From contig OY756149.1 of the NCBI GenBank assembly GCA_963576785.1, positions 744,001-808,000 on the forward strand: a DNA stretch of 64,000 bases, in the 5' to 3' direction. This stretch comes from Chlorophyllum brunneum (taxonomy: Eukaryota > Basidiomycota > Agaricomycetes > Agaricales > Agaricaceae). Under the pieces are notes generated by a model. That model was not told the DNA's origin and searched no databases. It was given only the letters and a program-made list of their open reading frames with translations. This document shows, piece by piece, positions 55,501-64,000 of the stretch (position 1 is its first letter; each line of letters starts with the position of its first letter). Both the position numbers and the translations under genes were made by a program.

Positions 55501-56059
55501 CTGGCTCAGGGTGGGTGGATTATTGTCCAGTGCCGGAGAACTCCGGTGAAAGTCTAGTGAAGACCTTCGGAGTTTTATGAATAGAGTTGTCCCCTTCGGC
55601 AACTAGGTATGGTGAAGATGCCAATAGCCACACAAATGGTGCAGCCTATTACTCTGGAAAGGGTGACCATGGCTGGGGGGATGACTTCTAGTAAGAAGAA
55701 CTCTGGGGGCTAGTAGCAGGACTGGTAACTAGGGGTTTCTGGTACTGGGCATTTACGGTAAACTAACACTTACTAACCAGGCCTGGTCTCTGGACTGGGT
55801 TGCTGGTTGGGGGACCTCCCCACCCACCTGCCTCCTCTGGTGTCTACTCCCCTCACCCTTTGGGCTTGGGAGTAGGATGCAATTCCTCCTACCATTAGTC
55901 TTGGGCAACGGTACTTATGCTTGGTAGGGTGTAGCTACTCTTTCTCCATAGACACCCACTAGTTTACTCATTTGTATTCTGTCCGTGGGCTGTGTTCGAG
56001 CACCACATAATAAATCAGCCTTAGGCCATGATTCAAAAAAAAAAAAAAAGAAAAAAAAA
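55501..56059 (+). other. LINE-B 3' UTR and poly-A
   Basis: About 535 bp without a gene. Near the end TCAGCCTTAGGCCATGATT contains a short palindrome around CCTTAGG, seen also in the reversed copies (GGCCTAAGGCC). The A-rich tail is 56036-56060, then the second copy of the target duplication AGGATAGCCAACA. Confidence 0.85.
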
Positions 56060-57885
56060 AGGATAGCCAACAACATACTATGGTTGAGTGAAGGAAAGAA
56101 CTGAGTGATGTCAAAAGCAACAATGCTAGTCTTGAGGCCCTTGGCCCACCCTGCATGAATGACGTGGGTTAGGAGCATCCCAGTATCATCAGTGGACCTC
56201 TGACGGATACCACCAAGCTGATTTGGATGAAAAACTCCATGCTTGACAGAGTCAAACTGGAGGCGATTTGAGATCATCTTCTTGATAAGCTTGCCAAAGG
56301 TGTTCAGGAGCACAATGGGCCTGAATTCCTTAGGCATTGAGTAGGATGGCTTGCCTGGCTTCAGTATGATAACCAACAAGCTGTCCTTGAAATGAGATGG
56401 CCAATGACCCACATGCATGCAGGCATTAGCTATTCCAATGAATAGCCGAAGGACGTTGGGATCCTCAGTGATCTCTTTGAGATGGGTCCACATTACGTGG
56501 TCCAGCCCTGGGGCAGACATACCCAAGCAAGCGCTCAGGGCATCCATCAGCTCTAAGGCTGAGAAATGGACCCACTCCCTAGCTGGAAGGCTTGGCAGCA
56601 GATCAAGAACAGAAATATCTACAGCTCAGCCAGAAGCCGAGTTGTAGGTATTGTGAAGTGCATCCCAGAGATTTGGGAGCACGTGATATAGCTCTCCATT
56701 ATACTGGATAGCCTTACAGGGTGGAAGCTTCCATTTCTGGACCCATTCCATAAGGTCCTATGGTTGCTTGTTAGAAGAAGCAATCTCCTCGATGCAAGCA
56801 TCAAAGAAGTTGTGTTTAGTGCACTTCTTAGCATGTCTAAAGTTAGAGTAGTCATTGTGAGAACAAGTCTCATGATATTTCCCAAAGGTTTCACAGCATT
56901 CCTGGTTCCACCAGGGCTTAGAGTGGCAAGTGATCATGATATCCACTGCCTAGGAAGCCCATGCAATGGAAAAGGACTCTGCTACAGCATGAACTGCAGC
57001 TTCAATCTCATCAGTAGTGGTAGGTTCTGGAAGCCTAGCAACTTCCCGGAGATCCTGGATAACATCAGTGAGGAAGAGCGCTACCTCTTTGCCACTATCA
57101 TGTGGCAGGGTTTTCCTGTGAGTCTCCACTATTGTGGGTGTAACTGGAAGAACCAAAACCAATGGAACATGGTCTGATGGACCCCTAAGGGAGTAATCTA
57201 ACCTGGGTCTATGGGAAATAGACAGGTCTGATGGAACAAATGCAAGATCAATGACTGAAGGTTGAAGATCCTTATTGTGTGGAATGTGAGTAAGCCCAGG
57301 CTCGACTGGAAGAGCAAGGTCTAGACCGATGTCAGTCCCAATGGAGATCAGAGACTGCAAGGTGCCTGAGTGGGAGCCATAGTTAGGGTCCCAAAGCTCA
57401 GAATGGCAATTGAAATCACCACCCATATAGATGTGTCTGGGCAAAGTAGCAGCCCAGTCTGAAAGAAACCAAATTGCTATGTGCTCTGAATCAGAGTAAA
57501 CATTCATGAGATTCAGGGTCTTGTCCCCCAAAAAGAGAGAGAGAACCATGATGTCACGGTGATTGATGAGATCTGTCCAATAGGACAGTCTCAGAGAAGC
57601 CAACCGGTTATGGACAAATATCATAACCTATGGGTCAGAGCCAGGCTCTGGGGCCTGAACCATGCACAGCCCCTTGGGGTGCTTGGGGGCACCAATAATG
57701 TTGTCCCCCTCAACAGAAGTCGTGGAGGGAGTGGATCTGATGAACCACCAGGGAGGTTCTTGAAAAAAGAGGATATCAAAGTGATCTTTGAGATCCTCAA
57801 GTAGAGTATCGACTCAATCATAATTTTTATTACAATTCTGCTGATATACACGGATATTTCGTAGTTCTAAAGGCTGCCTATTCAT
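56060..57885 (-). pseudogene. LINE-A copy 4 ORF2, N-terminal two thirds, reversed
   Basis: Continues 44461-46155 after the LINE-B insertion. RT start (AFDITQFFPSLNHSMLLAIL, catalytic Asp present; RPIVLLNTFGKLIKKM), the region PWWNQECCETFGKYHETCSH, and the endonuclease (MGGDFNCHSELWDPNYG, GPSDHVPLVL). It opens with ATG 57883-57885 (MNRQPLELRNIRVYQQN) overlapping the ORF1 stop. A stop lies near 57814 and others near 56946 and 56760. Confidence 0.92.
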
Positions 57886-58260
57886 TGGCAAGCTGTAGAG
57901 TACAAGGGTTAATGAGGGGAGATCGCCGTCGAAGATGGTTGTTACTCACCTCGCAATAGAACTTCTTGATTTTCTCGGGTTCAAACCAAGCATCAAAAAA
58001 TTTACACTTCTTCGAGGTCATATGGTGGGGACCTTGGCAGTTGAGACAATGTGGCATATGAGGACAGGGCTCATCCACTGGTGTAGGAGGGATGGGGGAC
58101 TGCACATTGGAGTTACCCTTGCAGCGACCACAGAGAGTTCGGTGATGTTCCTCGCGATGAGGACCACCACAGGTCAGACATTTCAAGGCTTGCACCTTGC
58201 AGAATTGAATGGGGTGGCCCCAGTAGAAGCATCGCTTGCACAAAGACACCCCCCACTGTG
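57878..58260 (-). pseudogene. LINE-A copy 4 ORF1 C-terminus (zinc knuckles), reversed
   Basis: The minus strand encodes GVSLCKRCFYWGHPIQFCK (C-x2-C-x4-H-x4-C), CLTCGGPHREEHHRTLC and CLNCQGPHHMTSKKCKFF, ending LQLANE at 57878. The LINE is 5' truncated at about 58260, where a forward LINE-A begins. Confidence 0.88.
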
Positions 58261-59400
58261 ATATCATGGTTCTCTCCCTCTTTTTGGGAGGCGAGACCTT
58301 GAACCTCATGAATGTTTACTCTGATTCAGAGTGCACTGCGATTTGGTTCCTTTCGGACTGGGCTGCTACATTGCCCAAGCATATCTATATGGGCAGCAAT
58401 TTTAATTGCCATTCTGAGTTGTGGGACCCTAATTGTAGCTCCCACTCAGGCACCTCGCAGTCCCTGATCTCCATCGGGACAGACATTGGCCTAGACCTCA
58501 CCCTTCTGGTCGAGCCTGGGCCTACTCACATTCCACACAATGAGGATCTCCAGCCATCAGTCATCAATCTTGCATCTGACCTGTCTATCTCGCATAGGCC
58601 TAGGTTGGATTACTCCCTTAGGGGTCCATCAGACCACATTCCATTGGTTCTGATTCTTCCAGTCATTCCCACTATTGTGGAGACTCACAGGAAAATCCTG
58701 CCACATAACAGTGGTGAAGAGGTAGTGCTCTTCCTCACTGATGTTATCCGGGACCTCCGTAAAGTAGCTAGACTTCCAGAACCTACTACCACTGATGAGG
58801 TCAAAGCTGCAGTTCATGCTGTGGCAGAGGCCTTCTCCACTGCATGGGAAGCCCATGCAGTGGATATCATGATCACTCGCCGCTCTAAGCCCTGGTGGAA
58901 CCAGGAATGCTGCAAAACCTTTGGGAGGTATCATGAGACTTGTTCTCACGATGACTAGTCTAATTTTAGACATGCTAAGAAGTGTGCTAAATGCAACTTC
59001 TTTGATGCTTACATCGAGGAGATTGCTTCTACTAACAAGTGACTGTGGGACCTTATGGAATAGGTCCAAAAGCAGAAACCTCCACCCTGCAAGGCTATCC
59101 AGTACAATGGAGAGCCATGTCATGCACTCCCGGATCTCTGGGATGCACTCCACAATACCTACAACTTGGCCTCTGGCTGAGCTGTAGATATTTCTGTTCT
59201 TGATCCGCTGCCAAGTCTTTTGGCTAGGGAGTAGGTCCATTTCTCAGCCTTAGAGCTGATGAATGCCCTGAGTGTATGCTCAGGTGTGTTTGCCCCGGGG
59301 CCAGACTATGTAACGTGGACCCACCTCAAAGAGATTGCCGAGGACCCCAATGTCCTTCGGTTGTTCATTGGGATAGCTAATGCCTGCATGCAGGTGGGTT
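58261..59400 (+). pseudogene. LINE-A copy 5 ORF2 part (endonuclease to RT start)
   Basis: Forward ORF2 starting at DIMVLSLFLGGETLNLMNVY. The endonuclease motif reads MGSNFNCHSELWDP, with Asn in place of the catalytic Asp of MGGDFNC. GPSDHIPL is kept. Stops lie at 58956, 59040, 59061, 59178 and 59232. The copy is head to head with LINE-A copy 4. It is interrupted at 59401 by the SINE-like element and continues at 60672-60785 (GYWPSHFKESLSVIIPKPGK). Confidence 0.9.
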
Positions 59401-60671
59401 GGTCGGCCTAATGGTTGAGTGGTTTGGGTGTAGGCTTAATTCCTACCAGGCTGCTTGGCTAGAAGGTCCTGGGTTTGAAACCTGTGGGGGAAGATTTATT
59501 CTCAACCATGGGAAGTACTAGTGCACAAGGCATAGTTGCTTAGCAATATTCCCAGATGATACCAGATTAGGTTGTGTGGTCCTGTTTGGCATTGTTTGGT
59601 GCTGTCACAGGCTAGCATGGGAGTTGTCACACCCAGCCACATAGCAAGTCACAGTGTGACCCAGCTGTGTGCATCACCCAAGTCCAATATTGGCCAAAGA
59701 CAGTGGTGCCCTAATACCGGGGCCTAACTTGGGAGGATTACCTAAGCCACTGCTGGAGATAGGGCATTATAAGAAGGGGAATGTCATGATAACAGTCCGA
59801 CTCAGGGTATGCTGAAAAAAGCTGCCGAGATAGGATACCCCTCCTGGGCTGCTTCGGCATAGTTCTGGTAGTTAGTAGACATAACCCAATCTTCAGATTG
59901 AGGATGCTGACTAAGTTGGCTTAAAATAACCTCAGGACCAATCTGATAGTGGTGTCTGCAAGGTGTAGATCTCAGACAGTTAAGTACGGGGATCCGGGCC
60001 ATAAGGCATACCAAACCGGCTGCTGAGGAACGGAAAGCAACTCCGGGGTAGTGCCTGGGTGAAGTTGTGGGCCGTAGTAGGTGATGTACTGGGGTATGCT
60101 GAAAAAAGCTGCCAGTTATCAGAGAATGCTCACCTGGCTCGAGAGGACTAAATCCTACATCGGTTGGCCTGGTACAGGAAAAATAGCCAGGTTCCAGGTC
60201 AAGTTGATTCCACATCGTCATTGGCTAAGGCTGGTAGTAAGAGACCCCTCAAGGGGCTCTGTAGATGGGTATGGCTTGCCAGTCTCTATTGACCAGCTTG
60301 TTAGTTTTCTTAAATGCAATCCTCTAGCATTTGTATTTAAGTCCAACAGACTGTTTGCGGGAGTTGGATAATGCAACGCGGCCCCTGCTAGCTTCCCGCA
60401 TCTCTGACATGTGTAGAAGTTAATTGTGAATTGACACATACCCTCCTTATGGAGGGGAGGCTAGGGGTCGCTCACTTCTTTGGTCTAGGATTCATGCATC
60501 CGTGCGTGTTTCCACGACCGTTCACCCAGACCGCCTATTGGCAGTCTAGTTTGGCCAGGGGAGAGCCTATCTTCGTAAACTACTCTTTGTACTCTGCATG
60601 TCATAGTAGATACAGGTGGACTGCAATCACGCACCACCTTAAACATGTTGATTTAAAAAAAAAAAAAAAAA
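59401..60671 (+). mobile_element. SINE-like element with tRNA-like head, X-like body and LINE-A tail
   Basis: Flanked by a 15-bp target duplication with two mismatches (GCATGCAGGTGGGTT at 59386-59400; GCATGCGGGTAGGTT at 60672-60686). The head has a pol III A box (TGGTTGAGTGG, 59412-59422) and B box (GGTTTGAAACC, 59472-59482), spaced as in a tRNA with a long variable arm (Leu/Ser type). The body carries ATGCTGAAAAAAGCTGCC twice (near 59808 and 60096) and GGCTCGAGAGG, both shared with module X, and ends AAGGGGCTCTGTAGATGGGT. From 60271 it is LINE-A: the last ~30 codons, the 3' UTR and poly-A. At 1.27 kb it is long for a SINE. Confidence 0.8.
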
Positions 60672-60785
60672 GCATGCGGGTAGGTTATTGGCCATCCCAT
60701 TTCAAGGAGAGCTTGTCAGTGATCATACCGAAGCCAGGCAAGCCGTCCTACTCAATGCCCAAGGTGTTCAGGCCCATTGTGCTCC
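60672..60785 (+). pseudogene. LINE-A copy 5, short RT segment after the SINE
   Basis: VGYWPSHFKESLSVIIPKPG, then SMPKVFRPIVLL, the RT region just downstream of the SINE insertion site. It is cut at 60785 by poly-T of the reversed chimera. Confidence 0.85.
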
Positions 60786-61460
60786 TTTTTTTTTTTTTTT
60801 TTTTTTTGATCATGGCCTAAGGCCGATTTATTATGCGGCGCTCGAACACAGCCCGCGGCCGGAATACAAACAAGTAAACAGGCGGGTATCTACGGAGAAC
60901 GTGGTAACTACGCCCTACCAAGCAAGAGTACCGTTGCCCAAAGCCAACGGTAGGAGGAATTGCGTCCTACTCCCGAGCCCAGAGGGCGAGGGGAGTGGAC
61001 GCCAGAGGAGGTGAGTGGGCAGGGAGGTCCCCCAACCAGCGACCCAGTCCGAAGACCAGGCCTGGTCAGTAGGTGTTAATTCACTGTAAATGCCCGGCGG
61101 TGGAGGCACACCCAGTTACTAGCCCAGCTAAGCCCCAACCCCCCTTTACTAAGACCCAGTCCCCCAGCCACGGTCACCCTTGCCAGAGTAATTGACTGCA
61201 CCATTTGTGTGGCTATCGGCATCTTCACCACACCTAGTCACTGTAGGGTCCAGGTCCGTTCATCGGTCATCGGAACTGTCGCCAGGTCTTCGCCAGGGGT
61301 TACTGGTGCCGGACAATAACCCACCTACCCTAAGCCAGTTATCCAATTCCCTAGGGAATGGATGGGAAGGCGAACGCCTGGGGGTTCGCTTTCAAGAACT
61401 TGACAAGGGCACCCGGCGTAGCAGGGTACCCCCGAGAGGAATCAAACCGACTGCAGTTGG
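60786..61460 (-). mobile_element. LINE-B 3' tail, reversed, part of an X::LINE-B chimera
   Basis: Poly-T 60786-60807, LINE-B 3' UTR to about 61347, then the last ~38 codons of ORF2 (SSRGYPATPGALVKFLKANP), stopping at 61460 where X copy 5 begins. CpG sites are well preserved compared with the LINE-B tails at 46.4 and 55.6 kb. Confidence 0.88.
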
Positions 61461-62893
61461 TCCCGCGTACGGAGCCCCTTGAGGGAATAAAGCTCCTAGA
61501 GGCCCAGAAATGGGGGTCTTGAGACGTTGTGTGCCCGTAGAATGCCCAGCATGTTCCCAGGCTCCCATATTGGTGTCGCATCCGGCCATGTTGCAGGGAC
61601 TTTGCCCCTCCCTCCTAAGAGGTAAAGCCTTTAGCTTGGGCGAACACCCCACTACTGAGAGAGCGCGGTATCCCTGAGGACCGGCCCGCCGTTCGCTTGA
61701 GGCATCCTTCCTATATGGTGCACGGACGGGATCTCACCGCTTGACTGCGCACGCCGCCACCCCAAAACCAGACCTCTCGCATGGTAACAACTCAAATGGG
61801 TACACCCCGATCTTCACGGGGACCCACCGACAGAGGATTTTGACCTCTCGAGCCGGGCCGCTCCTTCTCGGTAACCGGGCAGCTTTTTTCAGCATGCTCC
61901 CAGTAAACGGCCCGCTACGGTCCACTAGTTGGGCAGGCAGAGGCCACGAAGGCGTACCTCCAAGGCGCAACCCCTGGACTAGCTTCCCGTTCCCCCGCAG
62001 CCGCTTTTGCTATGCCCTACCCCCAGAGGAGGTGACTTGTCTTTGGGTGCGGATCCGCGTGCTAATACTGGCGGGGATCTCTGTCTCGCAGGGGGCGCTA
62101 CCAGGGTGGTGTTCACATTGGATTACCTAAGCAACCCGTGGAACGGATTACTTAAGCATTCCACGGAACAGGCGCCAATCAACCCGAGTTTCCCCAAGTC
62201 AACCCGAACCCGCCTGTGCCCTGGAGTTTGGCGTATCCCTACTAACGACCAGGTGCTACCCCCAGAGGGGTTCCCAAAGGCATGGCGACACTGGTGGGGG
62301 GTGGCCTGTCCTTTTGGTCGGCTTGTTATCACTCCGTTCCCCCTATTATCGTCCCCTATCCTTTCGGTCCCTTTCGGGTGCGACAGGGCGGCTTTTTTCA
62401 GCACGCTCCCCACCGACGTGCACGCACGATTGGGGGTGGGCCTGGATGTCCGTCGTCAGCTGGTATAGCCCAGCCTCGAGATACTAGCCAGACTTGACCT
62501 GCAGTAGAGGTAAAAACCCACATGCGAACCCTATACGGGACTGCAAGCCCATCTAATTAGTAGAAGGGCCGCCACCACTGACGACCAGCGAGTGCAAGCG
62601 AGCGAGGTGGCCAGTATCCCAGCCTTTAAGACCCTTTACCAAGGGGCCGCCTCGTCGACCTGTGTGTATAGGCGTCAGTCAGATGAACGGTGGGGATATA
62701 CCCACCTTTAATCGCCTTTACCAAGGGCGCGCCGCCCATCGACCAAGTAACGTTGCCACACGGACCGCCCCCCTACAGCCAGCGAAGGCTCAGAAAAGAC
62801 CCAGGCCCATGAGAGAGAGCCCAGGAGATGAAAGGTGCGATGGGGAAAGGAAGTGGAAAAAGTGATGGTGGTGGTAACAAGTCAAGGAGCGAT
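61461..62893 (-). repeat. Module X, copy 5 (full length, CpG-rich, best preserved)
   Basis: 1433 bp on the minus strand, from the X 3' end (TCCCGCGTACGGAGCCCCTT) to the 5' end (GTCAAGGAGCGAT). It keeps CpG where the other copies have TG or CA and so is nearest to the original sequence. Visible features are two GCTGAAAAAAGC motifs, hairpins such as CCCCGTGAAGATCGGGG, and a duplicated CCTTGGTAAAGG hairpin. No long ORF. Its 5' end abuts a forward LINE-A tail at 62894. Confidence 0.85.
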
Positions 62894-63618
62894 GGCATAA
62901 ACTCAATGTAGCAACTGTTCAGAAGGCCTGGAAAGTCACTTTCCAGGACTCCTCTTATCGCGGTTCTAACTTCCTTGTTCTCAAGGACAGTAAGAAAAAA
63001 GTTCTACAGGTGACATACCTCCATGGGGGTTCTTGGCTTCCTTCCTTTCCCTCTCAGTCCATCGCGACAAGAGTGAATCATGCCATTCTCGGGCACACTC
63101 CAACCGGCGAGTATCACTCCCAGTTTCATCCTCTGGAGCCTGCTGGCTGCAAGTGTGGGGCTCCTTTGGAGACTCGCACTCATATCTTGTGCTCTTGTCC
63201 ATTGTACAAGAGACGTCGTGGCCTGCCAGTCTCCCTTGACCAGCTGGTTAGTTTCCTTAAGCGTAATTCTTCTGCGTTTGTGTTTAAGACCAACACACTG
63301 CTTGTGGGAGTTGGATAATGCAGTGCAACCCCTGCTAGCTTCCCATGTCTCCGACGTGTGTAGAAGTTAATTGCGAATCGATGCATACTCTCCTTAGAGA
63401 GGGGAGGCTAGGGGTTGCTTGTATATCTGGTCTAGGATTTGTGTGTCCGTGCATGTTTCCACGACCATTCACCCAGACCACCTGTCAGCAGTCTAGTTCG
63501 GCCAGGGGAGAGCCAATCTTCGAATACCCTCCTTTTGTAGACTACATGTCATAGTAGATACAGGTGGACTACGAGTGCGCACCACCTTAAACATGTTGAT
63601 TTAAAAAATAAAAAAAAA
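62894..63618 (+). pseudogene. LINE-A ORF2 C-terminus, 3' UTR and poly-A
   Basis: Starts mid-domain (VATVQKAWKVTFQDSSYRGS, near 62905) and runs through PLEPAGCKCGAPLETRTHIL and CSCPLYKRRRGLP to LLVGVG with TAA at 63316-63318. The 3' UTR is 63319-63602 and the A-rich tail 63603-63618. The left edge is X copy 5. It may be the far part of LINE-A copy 5 with about 1.9 kb lost at the chimera insertion. Confidence 0.88.
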
Positions 63619-64000
63619 GGAGGGCCTTGATACAGGTACCCTCGTAAAACCATAAACAAAACCCATATGTAGCAATGGGCACTACACATGAGTGATAAAG
63701 AGTCCTCTTCTGATTAGGAAGAAGACCTCGCAATGAGTTACCAAGCATGCCCATGGCCTTGACCATGGACAGAGACTTAGTAGCATAATGCTGAACATGT
63801 TCTTTAAAGGTAAGAGTGCGATTGAAGAAAAAACCCAAGTACCTCCAATGGGTCTTAGGGCGTAACGGAGTATTGCTGGTATGGGGAGCATACCCCAAAT
63901 CCAGTGGTGGGTTGTCATCTCCCCATTTATGGGAGAAGTGAAACACTTCGGACTTGTTGTGCTCAACAGCAAGTCCAAATGAAGTAGTCAGGTGATATAT
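63619..64000 (-). pseudogene. LINE-A copy 6, RT C-terminal part, reversed, runs off the window
   Basis: The minus strand encodes MFHFSHKWGDDNPPLDLGYA, HWRYLGFFFNRTLTFKEHVQ and ATYGFCLWFYEGTCIKALL, the end of the RT and the region after it. It continues beyond 64000. Confidence 0.88.

Noticed and set aside
59401..59485. A functional tRNA gene.
   Set aside because: A and B boxes are present, but the acceptor ends do not pair convincingly and the sequence is embedded in a retroposed element. It is a tRNA-derived head, not a gene.
61461..62893. Module X as a nuclear rRNA, group I/II intron or hammerhead ribozyme.
   Set aside because: I recognise none of the universal rRNA segments. CTGATGA or CTGACGA occurs once, but no correctly spaced GAAA core completes a hammerhead, and no intron core motifs are seen. 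The identity stays open.
1..64000. Host genes, CRISPR arrays, bacterial operons or origins.
   Set aside because: Every stretch could be assigned to a retroelement or to module X. Nothing prokaryotic or single-copy was seen.

Overview
The window is a solid block of retrotransposons and their debris, most likely from a filamentous fungus, and my best guess is an agaricomycete basidiomycete. The fungal assignment rests on the mix of families: Tad1-like LINEs (zinc-knuckle ORF1; ORF2 with AP endonuclease, RT and RNase H), Tf1/sushi-type Ty3/gypsy elements with a chromodomain and a self-priming primer site, and a Ty1/copia element whose primer site matches a half tRNA. The species cannot be read from the sequence. 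I found no host protein gene, no functional tRNA or rRNA gene, and no CRISPR array.

Layout. 1-921: 3' end of a LINE-A copy. 922-8263: Ty1/copia element with two 571-bp LTRs and many stops. 8264-9147: reversed LINE-B ORF1 start. 9148-13997: LINE-A ORF1 and ORF2. 13998-19520: three copies of a 1.43-kb non-coding module that I call X, each fused to a LINE 3' end, two of them head to head. 19521-27528: a LINE-A tail interrupted by gypsy-1 (20621-26983, minus strand). 27529-31551: an X fragment, a LINE-B scrap and a reversed LINE-A carrying a solo copia LTR. 31552-44460: gypsy-3 (plus strand), itself interrupted by the nearly intact gypsy-2 (33934-40427, minus strand). 44461-58260: a reversed LINE-A interrupted by a LINE-B (13-bp target duplication), which is in turn interrupted by a reversed LINE-B. 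58261-64000: a forward LINE-A interrupted by a tRNA-headed SINE-like element and by a reversed X::LINE-B chimera, then a LINE-A tail and a final reversed LINE-A.

What stands out. (1) X keeps the same 5' and 3' ends in every copy but is fused to LINE-A or LINE-B at a different LINE position each time. This is what template switching by a LINE reverse transcriptase onto a complete RNA would leave, and it resembles the WEIRD/MINE chimeras of Magnaporthe. (2) A SINE-like element with a tRNA-like head ends in the same junction sequence and in the LINE-A 3' tail. (3) All three gypsy elements carry an extra, fast-evolving ORF between pol and the 3' LTR. (4) Premature stops are repeatedly CGA to TGA, sometimes at the same codon in different copies, and catalytic Asp codons in the RTs are lost at CpG sites. 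Both point to cytosine-methylation decay. Coordinates of joins inside the mosaic are by eye and good to about 10 bp.
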